From positions 936,984-1,000,983 of the forward strand of contig NZ_KB851219.1 in NCBI RefSeq assembly GCF_000368265.1: a DNA stretch of 64,000 nucleotides, read 5' to 3'. Shown here piece after piece: positions 16,107-24,588 of this stretch. Under the pieces are notes generated by a model that was not told the origin of the DNA, searched no databases, and was given only the letters and a program-made list of their open reading frames with translations. Within the stretch, counting starts at the first letter, position 1. Each line of letters starts with the position of its first letter. The position numbers and the translations under genes are program-made. The stretch is from Acinetobacter brisouisimilis. GTDB taxonomy: Bacteria > Pseudomonadota > Gammaproteobacteria > Pseudomonadales > Moraxellaceae.

Positions 16107-17153
16107 TCAGTCATTCGTATGTTTCTGCTGCGCAATTGTATCTGGTGTTTTGACTGCAAACTGTTGTAGCAAGTGCTGTAACTGCTCAGAAAACTGCTGT
16201 TGCAAATAAAGTTCTGACTGCGTTTGTTTAAGCTTTCCTTGGGTTTGCTCAAGCTGCTGCTGTAATGACTGGTGTATATGTTCGGCTTGCTCTAACGTAT
16301 CTTGCTGCTGTTGAAATTGCTGCTTCAGCATTGAAAATGTTTGTGTCTGTTGTACATATTCTTGTTTTAAATCAGTCAATTCATCTTGCTGTTGTTGATT
16401 CTGTTGCTGCAATTGCTGAACTTGACTGTACTGCTGTTCTAGATATACAGCCTGTTTGGTGTGTTCCGTGTGCAACACAGAAAGTTCATTGTTTTTGATC
16501 ACAATGGTTTGCTGTAACTGCTGAATCTCAGTCTGTAGTTGCTGTACTGCCTGATCATGGCGCCGTAGATCCTGCTGACGCTGTTCCTTGACTGACTCTC
16601 GGTAATGCTCCAATGCTTGTTGGGCATGCTGAAACTTATCTTCTAACGCCAAACGGTGCTGTTCATTTTGTTCAAGTAAGGTATTTAAATCTGTGGTTTG
16701 CTGTTCTAAACGATTGCGCAAGATGGTTTCTTGTTGCAGGTTTTCTTTCAGCTGTTGCTGAGTCTGTATCAGCTCATCTATACGGATATTTTTCTGCTCT
16801 AGTTCTGCCTGAGTGTCTGCCAATTGTGCATTTAAATTCTGAATCTGCTGCTGTTGCTCTGCTTCACGTTGCTGCATTTGCTCCTGAATAAGATTAATTT
16901 TCTCTTGTGCCTCCTGATGCAGCTGCTCAGAAAGTCGCTGTACCAAGTTTTGCAGCGTTTCACTAATCGAGGGTTGTGCAATCACATCCTCATCTTCTTC
17001 CTCAAGCTCTTTTAAGTACTTGTGAATCGTACTTTTTGAGCCTGTATTCCCGAGTTCAATCCGTACAGCATCGACAGATGGATATTTTTCTTGTGCTAAC
17101 AACGTATCACGGGCTTTCTTGACTTGCTGCTTGCTAAGACCTGTACGGGACAT
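16107..17153 (-). CDS. KfrA-like DNA-binding coiled-coil protein
   Basis: A 348-aa protein. The N-terminal 60 residues (GLSKQQVKKARDTLLAQEKY, then VDAVRIELGNTGSKSTIHKY) match the KfrA N-terminal DNA-binding domain. Residues from about 75 to 335 are a continuous Gln/Glu/Leu-rich coiled coil. KfrA of plasmids RK2/R7K binds its own promoter and aids partitioning; chromosomal relatives are little known. I start it at 17153, six bases after AAGG. Overlapping palindromes lie just upstream, and a tyrosine recombinase is divergent, suggesting a functional pair. Confidence 0.8.
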   Translation of the reverse strand: MSRTGLSKQQVKKARDTLLAQEKYPSVDAVRIELGNTGSKSTIHKYLKELEEEDEDVIAQPSISETLQNLVQRLSEQLHQEAQEKINLIQEQMQQREAEQQQQIQNLNAQLADTQAELEQKNIRIDELIQTQQQLKENLQQETILRNRLEQQTTDLNTLLEQNEQHRLALEDKFQHAQQALEHYRESVKEQRQQDLRRHDQAVQQLQTEIQQLQQTIVIKNNELSVLHTEHTKQAVYLEQQYSQVQQLQQQNQQQQDELTDLKQEYVQQTQTFSMLKQQFQQQQDTLEQAEHIHQSLQQQLEQTQGKLKQTQSELYLQQQFSEQLQHLLQQFAVKTPDTIAQQKHTND

Positions 17154-17172
17154 ACTGCACCTTAATATCATA

Positions 17173-17193
17173 ATGTATTATGTAATACATAAT
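17173..17193. promoter_or_regulatory. Overlapping palindromes at the kfrA-like promoter
   Basis: ATGTATTA-TG-TAATACAT (17173-17190) and ATTATGTA-A-TACATAAT (17177-17193) overlap, about 20 bp before the start codon. Plasmid KfrA binds a palindrome in its own promoter, so this is the obvious autoregulation site. Confidence 0.6.
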
Positions 17194-17243
17194 AACATAA
17201 TAAAAACAAACAAAATGATTTTATTTAATTGAGAAATTAAAAG

Positions 17244-17266
17244 CAGGATAATTAAGGATTATCCTG
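17244..17266. repeat. Perfect 9-bp inverted repeat upstream of the recombinase gene
   Basis: CAGGATAAT and ATTATCCTG flank a TAAGG spacer in the intergenic region between the kfrA-like and recombinase genes. The arm length and short spacer resemble a tyrosine-recombinase core site; it could equally be an operator. No T-run follows, so it is not an intrinsic terminator. Confidence 0.5.
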
Positions 17267-17347
17267 TGTTATATTGATTTTGGCAAAATGAGGTAAATCT
17301 GGCATTACACCTTGGTACGCAAGCGATATTGGAGCTAAAAACGCAAA

Positions 17348-18295
17348 ATGAACCGTCTGGATCAGTATTTACAGGCTGCGACACGGGAAAATACCCGAAA
17401 AAGTTACGCTTCTGCGCTTAGACACTATGAAGTGGAATGGCAAGGTTTATTGCCTGCGACTTCGGACAATATTGCTCAGTATCTGGCAGATCATGCTAAA
17501 ATCTTATCAATTAATACATTAAAACAACGACTTGCTGCACTTTCACAGTGGCATGTTGAACAAGGTTTCCCTGACCCGACCAAAGCCCCATTGGTGAAAC
17601 AGGTCTTTCGCGGCATCAAAGCGGTACACCCAGCTCAGGAAAAACAGGCAAAACCCTTACAACTTCTAGAACTTGAACAGGTGGTGAATTATCTGGATCA
17701 AGACATTGCTATACAGCAAGCACAGGGAAATTTTGCTCAGGAAATGCGCTTAAAACGCGATAAATCTTTATTATTAATGGGTTTTTGGCGTGGTTTTCGT
17801 GGTGATGAACTGACCCGTTTGGAAGTGGAAAATATTCAGGTTTCCCCACAAGAAGGTATGCAATGTTTCTTGCCGTATAGCAAAACCGATCGACAGTTTC
17901 AGGGGAAAACATTCCAAGTGCCTGCTTTAGCACGACTTTGCCCTGTACAAGCCTATACCGACTGGATCGAGATCAGTGGTTTAACTGAAGGCTTTGTATA
18001 TCGCGGGATTCATCGTTATGGCAAGTTGTCTGATCAGGGCTTGCATATTGACAGTTTATTACCCTTAATCCGTAAGATCTTTACACAAGCGCAAATTGCA
18101 ACACCCGAAAGTTATAGCACCCACTCATTACGCCGTGGTTTTGCCAACTGGGCAAGCCAAAGTGGCTGGGATGTCAAAACGCTGATGCAATATGTAGGCT
18201 GGAAAAATGTTAACTCGGCATTACGTTACGTGGAAGCAGCCAATCCTTTTCAGGGCTTTTCCAAGAATTGGCTGGAAAATAAAAATGATGGTTAG
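17348..18295 (+). CDS. Tyrosine recombinase/site-specific integrase
   Basis: A 315-aa phage-integrase-family protein has an N-terminal SAM-like core-binding domain (about 1-95, TRENTRKSYASALRHYEV). The catalytic domain carries Arg151 (FRGDEL), Lys179 (YSKTD), His259 and Arg262 (HSLRRGF), Trp285 in place of the second His (VGWKN) and the nucleophile Tyr294 (ALRYVEA). All active-site residues are present, so it should be active. There is no adjacent phage or element, and it is divergent from the kfrA-like gene. Its stop is 1 nt from the convergent thioesterase gene. Confidence 0.9.
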   Translation: MNRLDQYLQAATRENTRKSYASALRHYEVEWQGLLPATSDNIAQYLADHAKILSINTLKQRLAALSQWHVEQGFPDPTKAPLVKQVFRGIKAVHPAQEKQAKPLQLLELEQVVNYLDQDIAIQQAQGNFAQEMRLKRDKSLLLMGFWRGFRGDELTRLEVENIQVSPQEGMQCFLPYSKTDRQFQGKTFQVPALARLCPVQAYTDWIEISGLTEGFVYRGIHRYGKLSDQGLHIDSLLPLIRKIFTQAQIATPESYSTHSLRRGFANWASQSGWDVKTLMQYVGWKNVNSALRYVEAANPFQGFSKNWLENKNDG

Positions 18296-18296
18296 T

Positions 18297-19103
18297 TTAA
18301 GCCAGCGGTCTTAAGGTCAGGATTTGTTCACTGCGCCCGAAAGGCCCTTGTTCATCATGTAAAATCGAACTGGTCAGCCCAATCCCATCTTCGCCGTATT
18401 GCTGCACGGTTTCCAGTCCTAGCCAACGCCCATGAGGCATACGGTGTAAATGGATTTGTAAGTCCAGATTGGCAAATGACCAAGAAAATTGCTCTTTTTG
18501 CCGAGGCACAATCCCGTTTGCAGTATCGACCAATCCCATTAAATGCACAAAATCACTGGTTTCATGACCTTCCACCATATCGATATGCGTATTGAGCCAA
18601 ACAATTCCTTTACCAGCGCGGGTCAGTGAAGCATGGGTTCTGACTTCTACACTTTGAATAAATCCACCCGGCCACTGTTTTAACCGTTCTTCAGGCAAGC
18701 TATGTTCAGGCTGTGAAATACTGTCATCTTCCAGGCCTGCAATTGCACGCGAATCCAGAGTCTGCATGCGCCATGCTCGCGCCACAACGCAGGTTTTACC
18801 TTGTGCCTGCATTTGTGCTTCAATCAGCTCAATGGTTTTTCCTGCACGAATCACTTGTGTCTGAATTACAAATTCGCCAGCAGCAATTAAACCAAAAATA
18901 TCGAGGCTAATCCTGCCAATACGCATATGTTCACGCGGAAAAAACTGTTCTAGCTCAGCACATAAAATCCCTGTTGCAGGTGCCATATGCTGTTCATGGC
19001 TATTCCATGCGCCCTGTGCATGAATCGTTGAACGGTAATATGCAGTCGTCACTTGCTTCTGTGTATCTTGATGGCGCTGTAACAGTTGATAATATGCAGT
19101 CAT
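18297..19103 (-). CDS. Acyl-CoA thioesterase family protein (double hotdog)
   Basis: A 268-aa protein has two hotdog-like halves: N-terminal MAPATGILCAELEQFFP and RIGRISLDIFGLIAAGEFVI, C-terminal LMGLVDTANGIVP, WSFANLDLQIHLHRMPHG and WLGLETVQQYGEDGIGLTSS. That last block is typical of the TesB-like/4HBT_3 thioesterases that hydrolyse acyl-CoA esters. The substrate is unknown. AGGGATTTTTT precedes the ATG. It converges on the recombinase gene. Confidence 0.8.
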   Translation of the reverse strand: MTAYYQLLQRHQDTQKQVTTAYYRSTIHAQGAWNSHEQHMAPATGILCAELEQFFPREHMRIGRISLDIFGLIAAGEFVIQTQVIRAGKTIELIEAQMQAQGKTCVVARAWRMQTLDSRAIAGLEDDSISQPEHSLPEERLKQWPGGFIQSVEVRTHASLTRAGKGIVWLNTHIDMVEGHETSDFVHLMGLVDTANGIVPRQKEQFSWSFANLDLQIHLHRMPHGRWLGLETVQQYGEDGIGLTSSILHDEQGPFGRSEQILTLRPLA

Positions 19104-19328
19104 AAAAAATCCCTATTTTTGTTTATTATTCTCATGAATTGTATGTTGCTACGCGACAAAAACCAAGTCACTGAAATGGTCAGTCAGTTCATCATTTAAG
19201 TTATAAGGTTGCTCAAATCACACCGAAGAAATGCCGATCTGCCAATATATACATTAGATATAAAACTCTCTACAATCAGCATAATAAACCGCCAAATTGG
19301 CTTAGTATGTAATGAGTGTCTGGCTCAC

Positions 19329-20540
19329 ATGAATAAATCTTCTTATTTACAACCGATTTGTCGGGTTTTCACAGTCTTAGCAATTTCTACAGGTTTGGTC
19401 GCTTGTGGTGACAACTCGCTTTTTTCTAAAGATGATGAAAAAATCCTTCAGGAAAAACAGATCAAACGTCTGATTCCCCCTCATGCGAGTAATCGTGAGT
19501 CTTGGGCGAAAGATATGAGCGACATTATGGATGAACTCAAGATTGAGAAATCCAAACAGAATGTTTGTACGATCGTCGCCATTATCGATCAAGAATCTAA
19601 TTTTGTTGCGAACCCCCGTGTACCAGGACTCGGTAAAAAAGCGGTAGCTGAAGTGAATACGCGCCTGCAAGAAAAATTTACTGACAAACTGGGTGAAACG
19701 CTGGGAACGCCTATTGCGGGTTATTTTGAAAAAGTCTTAAAAACCCAACCCACACCTGAAAACAGCTATTTAAAACAGCTTGGAAAGGTTAAAACTGAAC
19801 AGGATGTTGATGTTCTGTATCGTCAGATTTTTGACTATATGTCGAAACATTATCATGTCAGCGCATTAACAGGCGCCGCTAAACTGGTTGGTCAAGATAT
19901 TGGCGAACGTATGAACCCGGTTACCACTTTGGGTTCTATGCAAGTCTTGGTGCGTTATGCACAAGATCATCAACGTGACCGTATGAATGTCAACGAACTC
20001 CGCGATTATTTATATACACAATATGGCGGCATGTACTACGGTATTCACCGTTTAATGATGTACAAAGCTGACTATGACAAACCGATTTATCGTTTTGCAG
20101 ACTATAACTCAGGTATGTATTCAAGCCGTAATGCCTCTGTCCAGAAGGCATTAAATACGTTAACTGAATCTGATTTGTCTTTAGATGGTGACTTATTACT
20201 GTATGATAAAAATGAAAATGTGCAATCTGCTCAAAGTTCAACCGAATTAGCAATTAGCAAGCTGTTTGCACAAAATGGTGTGATTATTACCGCGCGTCAG
20301 CTACGTAGTGATTTAAAGGAAGAAAAAACTCAGAATTTTGAAAAAACCCAAACTTATTTAACGATTGCCAAGCTCTATCAACAAAAGACCGAAAAAGAAA
20401 TGCCGTATGCCATTATGCCGCAAGTGGTGATTTCTGGACCAAAACTGAGCCGTGATTACAATACCAACTGGTATGCTAGCCGTGTGAATGGACGCTACGA
20501 AACATGCATGCATCGCGCCAAACGTCTGAAAGAATCTTGA
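19329..20540 (+). CDS. DUF1615-type lipoprotein
   Basis: I start at 19329 (MNKSSYLQPICRVFTVLAIS) because it yields a lipoprotein signal peptide with lipobox LVAC and Cys near residue 26. An upstream in-frame ATG at 19209 would bury it. The mature 375-aa protein contains IVAIIDQESNFVANPRVPGL and YYGIHRLMMYKADYDKPIYR, typical of the DUF1615 family. The family has a lysozyme-like look (ESNF helix) but no proven function. The next gene starts inside its 3' end. Confidence 0.8.
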   Translation: MNKSSYLQPICRVFTVLAISTGLVACGDNSLFSKDDEKILQEKQIKRLIPPHASNRESWAKDMSDIMDELKIEKSKQNVCTIVAIIDQESNFVANPRVPGLGKKAVAEVNTRLQEKFTDKLGETLGTPIAGYFEKVLKTQPTPENSYLKQLGKVKTEQDVDVLYRQIFDYMSKHYHVSALTGAAKLVGQDIGERMNPVTTLGSMQVLVRYAQDHQRDRMNVNELRDYLYTQYGGMYYGIHRLMMYKADYDKPIYRFADYNSGMYSSRNASVQKALNTLTESDLSLDGDLLLYDKNENVQSAQSSTELAISKLFAQNGVIITARQLRSDLKEEKTQNFEKTQTYLTIAKLYQQKTEKEMPYAIMPQVVISGPKLSRDYNTNWYASRVNGRYETCMHRAKRLKES

Positions 20541-21169
20541 TCGCGCAGGGAAAAACCCTCGCCCTATTCGATTTTGATGGCACGCTTTGCCTGAGCGATA
20601 GCTTCACGCAATTTATTTTCTATACCTTGTCGAAAAGGCATATTATTCGGCAAGGTATTAAAATTTTGCCGTGGATTCAGGGATATTATCTGAACTTGTA
20701 CCCTGCGCATGCGATGCGTACCAAGCTTTATAGCCAAATGTTTAGCCAGCAAAACCTACAAGAAATCGAAAGCTTGGCATCGGAATATAGTCGTGAACTG
20801 TTAGACCATTTAAACCCTGTTATTTTGGCGCAGCTTAAGCAACATCAGGATTTGGGTCATGAGGTGGCAATTGTTTCTGCATCTTTAGATTTATATTTAC
20901 AACACATTGCGCAATATTTAAATGTGAGACTGATTTGTACTGAAACGGAAAAACAGCAGAATATTTTGACGGGGCAATATGCAAGCCCTGATTGTAGTGG
21001 TGAGCAAAAAAAAATAAGAATTTTAGATTCTTACAATCTTGAAAATTATGATCAGATCTACGCGTATGGCAATAGCCATGAAGACAAACAAATGTTGAGC
21101 CTAGCGCATTATCCTTTTATGGTCGGCAAAGACCGACTTCTGCCTAGCATTCCTTGCAAATCACACTAA
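20504..21169 (+). CDS. HAD-IB family phosphatase
   Basis: Haloacid-dehalogenase motifs are complete: motif I LALFDFDGTLCLSDS, motif II IVSASLDLYLQ, the Lys region KKIRIL, and motif III/IV YGNSHEDKQML. The subfamily resembles SerB/phosphatidate-type small-molecule phosphatases, with a helical cap (KILPWIQGYYLNLYPAHAMR). The ATG at 20504 overlaps the DUF1615 gene by 37 nt. A TTG at 20537, overlapping only its stop codon, would also keep the whole domain. Either way the two genes are coupled. Confidence 0.85.
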   Translation: MHASRQTSERILIAQGKTLALFDFDGTLCLSDSFTQFIFYTLSKRHIIRQGIKILPWIQGYYLNLYPAHAMRTKLYSQMFSQQNLQEIESLASEYSRELLDHLNPVILAQLKQHQDLGHEVAIVSASLDLYLQHIAQYLNVRLICTETEKQQNILTGQYASPDCSGEQKKIRILDSYNLENYDQIYAYGNSHEDKQMLSLAHYPFMVGKDRLLPSIPCKSH

Positions 21170-21212
21170 GCATAGCAGGCACTCCACTGGGGCGCCTGCT
21201 CATGTGATCAAG

Positions 21213-21560
21213 TTAAGCAACTTTTGGGAAAAACATACTTTCACCACAAATCACGCTTTGCATCGCATGTGGATGAAAGCTGATCGTTAAAATATGCTGA
21301 TCAATCTGAATATGATAATCATGAATCAAGGTCGAAATACCATGTTGACTATCAATTAAATACTCATCAACAATATTTAGAATGCCTTCCAGATTAATTG
21401 TACTTGACGCACGGTCTTGAGCAAATAAATCATAAATGGTTTGTAGATGGAAAGTGACTTTCTGTTCTGTTGGATGCTGTTTGATGTATTTTTCCAAAAA
21501 CAACACCATTTTGTGTGCAAAGAAAAAATAATCGGGTTTGTGTAGATATTCCATGTTCAT
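21213..21560 (-). CDS. Hypothetical cytoplasmic protein (115 aa)
   Basis: The ATG follows GGAGAAGAAG at good spacing. There is no signal peptide. The sequence is helix-rich in the first half (AHKMVLFLEKYIKQHP) and His-rich in the second (HDYHIQIDQHILTISFHPHA). No family was recognised. It is convergent with the HAD phosphatase gene and monocistronic. Confidence 0.6.
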   Translation of the reverse strand: MNMEYLHKPDYFFFAHKMVLFLEKYIKQHPTEQKVTFHLQTIYDLFAQDRASSTINLEGILNIVDEYLIDSQHGISTLIHDYHIQIDQHILTISFHPHAMQSVICGESMFFPKVA

Positions 21561-21874
21561 CTTCTTCTCCTTAAACCTTTTTCAGACCATTTTGATCAAG
21601 TTTCCTTATGGTTTCAAGGTAAGAATATCACCTTAAAAAAATCTTAAAATATCTATTTTGTTTACATTTATTATCATTATATGAAAAAACATTAATTTTT
21701 ATGAATTTACGATATTCATGGATCACAGCAATGCAAGCTATTGAATCCACACAGCAATAATTTTCAGAAAAATGTGAATTTCTGACATTCTTCCTATGTT
21801 GTATTAAAAAATAATAATCCTAAACAGCAGTTAAAATATGTAAAAAACTGCTACTTTTTTACATGTTGATCTAA
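21561..21874. other. Gene-free spacer
   Basis: An AT-rich spacer upstream of the 115-aa gene and downstream of the are genes. Apart from the promoter region of the former I see no ORF, RNA gene or strong repeat. Confidence 0.4.
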
Positions 21875-21905
21875 ATAAAAAGCCATCGCACAAGGCAATG
21901 GCTTT
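21875..21905 (-). terminator. Terminator of the are operon
   Basis: AAAGCCAT (21879-21886) pairs with ATGGCTTT (21898-21905), with two more G-C pairs inside. On the minus strand U residues follow. It lies 17 nt past the aryl-alcohol dehydrogenase stop codon. Confidence 0.75.
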
Positions 21906-21921
21906 ATTGCAGATAGCTGGT

Positions 21922-23049
21922 TTAACCCTGAATTTTAATAATTGGTTTGAGCGTAATCCCTTTTTGGCTGTCGAGAGCCGCCTGATTGATTTGTTCAAAG
22001 TCGTAAAACTTGACCAATTTATCAAATGGGAATAATCCTTGCTGATAAAGCTTGACCAATTCGGGAATAAACTTTTTCGGTGCGCCGCTGCCTTCAACCA
22101 CACCCATAATCATTTTTCCACCGAGCAGCAAATCGTTGACATCAAACTGTGCATTTGTTCCTAGAGGCGGCGCGCCAACCACTGCAATTTTGCCCAAAGT
22201 TCCCAAAGCATCAATACCTTGCTTTAAGATCTCAGGGCGACCAGTTGATTCCAGTGCAAAGTTAACCCCACCACCTGTAATGTCTTTGATGGCTTGTACA
22301 GGGTCTTGTTCCTTGCTGTTAATCACATGGGTTGCACCTAACTCTTTAGCTAGTTCCAAACGAGATGGGACAACATCTACAGCAATGATGGTGGTTGCCC
22401 CACAAATCTTGGCGGCAAGTAATGCACTTAAACCCACTGCACCTGCGCCAAGTGCAACAAAACTACTTGCAGGTGTAACCTTGAGAACATTGATAGCGGC
22501 CCCTGCACCTGTCTGAATACCACAGCCCAGCGGCCCAAGTAGCTCCAGTGGTGCATCTTCAGGTACTTTAATCGCATTGTTTTCTCGGCTTAAAGCAAGG
22601 CTCGCAAAGGAAGACTGTGCAAAGAAATGGTCATGCACAGCATCGTGCTGATGGTTGCATAACGCCGTATGACCTTCCAAGTCAGCGCCACCAAAGTTAC
22701 GCCCGAAAAATTCGCTACAATACGCAGGATTACCTGTATTGCATTGGGTACATTTGCCACAGTAACCGTAGGTCAGTACCACATGATCACCGACTTTCAG
22801 GTCTTTAACGTCTGGGCCAATGGCTTGAATCACACCAGAACCTTCATGCCCAAGCACCGCAGGTAATGGCACAGGATAATACTGGTCACGCACAATCAGG
22901 TCGGTGTGGCACATGCCTGTCGCGACAATTTTCACCAAGACTTCATCTCGCTGTGGTTGGCGAATTTTTAACGGCTGCAACTCAAAATTTGCGCCTTTAC
23001 ATGCAGTCACGGCTGCGGTGATATCTAATAGTTCCTGTTGAATCGTCAT
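21922..23049 (-). CDS. areB: Zinc-dependent aryl (benzyl) alcohol dehydrogenase
   Basis: It oxidises benzyl alcohols to benzaldehydes with NAD. The 375-aa medium-chain dehydrogenase has catalytic Zn ligands in GMCHTDL and GHEGSG, the structural Zn four-Cys loop CGKCTQCNTGNPAYC and the Rossmann motif GAGAVGLSALL. The phrase GPLGCGIQTGAGAAINVL is typical of XylB/AreB enzymes. I start at 23049, after AAGGAAAGAAACC; an ATG ten codons earlier lacks a site. It follows the benzaldehyde dehydrogenase gene by 48 nt, as in the are cluster of A. baylyi ADP1. The esterase areA is not in the window. Confidence 0.88.
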   Translation of the reverse strand: MTIQQELLDITAAVTACKGANFELQPLKIRQPQRDEVLVKIVATGMCHTDLIVRDQYYPVPLPAVLGHEGSGVIQAIGPDVKDLKVGDHVVLTYGYCGKCTQCNTGNPAYCSEFFGRNFGGADLEGHTALCNHQHDAVHDHFFAQSSFASLALSRENNAIKVPEDAPLELLGPLGCGIQTGAGAAINVLKVTPASSFVALGAGAVGLSALLAAKICGATTIIAVDVVPSRLELAKELGATHVINSKEQDPVQAIKDITGGGVNFALESTGRPEILKQGIDALGTLGKIAVVGAPPLGTNAQFDVNDLLLGGKMIMGVVEGSGAPKKFIPELVKLYQQGLFPFDKLVKFYDFEQINQAALDSQKGITLKPIIKIQG

Positions 23050-23097
23050 GGTTTCTTTCCTTGTGTTGTTGTCATTCAAATCAATTAAAACAGATGG

Positions 23098-24552
23098 TTA
23101 GAATGGATAGTTAGGCGCTTGAGTTTGAATGGTCATCCATTGCCACTGCGTAAACTCATCCAGATTTGCCAAACCACCAATCCGTGTGCCATTGCCCGAT
23201 GCGCCAAAGCCACCAAATGGATTCACGGTTTCATCATTTACAGTCTGATCATTAATATGCAGCAAGCCCACTTTGAGCTGCGCACCTATTTGCATGGCAT
23301 GTGCCACATTGCTGCTGATAATCCCTGCCGATAAGCCATAATCGGCCATATTGGCCAGTTCTACCGCTTCAGCATCATTTGAAAATGGAATGAGTACCGC
23401 AACAGGGCCAAAAATTTCTTCAGTAAAAATCGGATTATCAGCGCTAACGCCTGACAAAACTGTTGGCTGGAAAAATACGCCGTCTGCTTTACCACCGATT
23501 TCAAGAGTAGCGCCGTGTGTGACTGCATCATTCACCAGTTGCTGTACTCTCTGACTCTGTTTGGCATTGATCAAAGGCCCAAGATTGACATTTGGGTCGG
23601 TTGGGTTGCCTATCACAAAGTTTTTGACTTTCTCAATCAGGCGTTGCTTCAGTGGTTCATACAAACTTTCATGCACCAGAATTTTTCCTGATGTCATGCA
23701 GATTTGACCTGAGTGTAAAAATGCACCCCACGCCACATTTTGCGCAGCAAGTTCAAGGTCGGCATCAGGCAAAATGATCAGTGAGTTTTTGCCACCGAGT
23801 TCCAAAGAAACTTTTTTCAGGGTTTTACCTGCATTTGCCCCGATGATTCGCCCGACCTGTGTTGAACCTGTAAATTGGATACTGGCAATATTAGGATCTA
23901 GTGTCAGTGCTTCACCAACGTCTGCTCCCCCAGGTACAACATGCAATAAACCTTTAGGCAAACCTGCAAGTTCAAAAATCCGCGCAATGGCAAACCCACT
24001 ACAGACTGCCGTACGTTCATCGGGTTTTAGCACCACGGCATTTCCAAGTGCTAATGCAGGTGCAACTGCACGCAGCGCCAAATATAACGGGAAGTTAAAC
24101 GGTGAAATCACCCCAATCACCCCCAAAGGCACACGTTTTGCCAGACTGATTTTTCCTGTTTGTGTCGGTAAGATGCTACCTTGCTCACTGGCAGGCAATG
24201 CACTGCAATGCTTGAGAATTTGCAGGGAAATATGGGTTTCAAAACCTGCTTTAAGCTGAATCGAACCACTTTCACGCACCAGCCAGTCGATAATTTCAGG
24301 TTGATGTTCTGTTAAAAGCTGAGCTGCGCGTTCAAATACGGCTGCACGTTCCTGATAGGGCAATACCGCCCACGCTTGTTGTGCCTGCTTGGCGCTGATG
24401 GCCGCCTGAGCAACATCGTGCGCCGTTGCACAGCCCAGTTGCCCAAGTACTTCACCTGTTGCTACTTCTGTAACAGGCAGGCTTTGTGTTGCAGCAAGCC
24501 ATTCACCGTGAAATAAACGCTGATTCCAGATGTCTGCATCTAATAACGACAT
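23098..24552 (-). CDS. areC: Benzaldehyde dehydrogenase (NAD+)
   Basis: A 484-aa aldehyde dehydrogenase has the N-terminal GEWLAATQSLPV, the VISPFNFPLYLALRAVAPAL block, the glutamate loop LELGGKNSLI and the nucleophile Cys in HSGQICMTSGKILV. It also carries the IFGPVAVL helix and the C-terminal NPFGGFGASGNGTRIGG. This matches AreC/XylC, converting benzaldehydes to benzoates, which feed the adjoining ben genes. AAGGAG precedes the ATG. It is the middle gene of the channel-areC-areB operon. Confidence 0.88.
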   Translation of the reverse strand: MSLLDADIWNQRLFHGEWLAATQSLPVTEVATGEVLGQLGCATAHDVAQAAISAKQAQQAWAVLPYQERAAVFERAAQLLTEHQPEIIDWLVRESGSIQLKAGFETHISLQILKHCSALPASEQGSILPTQTGKISLAKRVPLGVIGVISPFNFPLYLALRAVAPALALGNAVVLKPDERTAVCSGFAIARIFELAGLPKGLLHVVPGGADVGEALTLDPNIASIQFTGSTQVGRIIGANAGKTLKKVSLELGGKNSLIILPDADLELAAQNVAWGAFLHSGQICMTSGKILVHESLYEPLKQRLIEKVKNFVIGNPTDPNVNLGPLINAKQSQRVQQLVNDAVTHGATLEIGGKADGVFFQPTVLSGVSADNPIFTEEIFGPVAVLIPFSNDAEAVELANMADYGLSAGIISSNVAHAMQIGAQLKVGLLHINDQTVNDETVNPFGGFGASGNGTRIGGLANLDEFTQWQWMTIQTQAPNYPF

Positions 24553-24588
24553 AATACAACTCCTTGATTAATCTTATTATCCTGTCAA

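Noticed and set aside
17244..17266. Intrinsic terminator reading of the CAGGATAAT inverted repeat
   Set aside because: It lies in a divergent promoter region and has no T-run on either side.
22052..22516. 154-aa open frame antisense to the aryl-alcohol dehydrogenase gene
   Set aside because: It lies wholly inside a well-supported gene, has Pro/Ser/Thr-rich shadow composition and no ribosome site.
23774..24259. 161-aa open frame antisense to the benzaldehyde dehydrogenase gene
   Set aside because: Shadow of a conserved enzyme; no family motif and no start signal.
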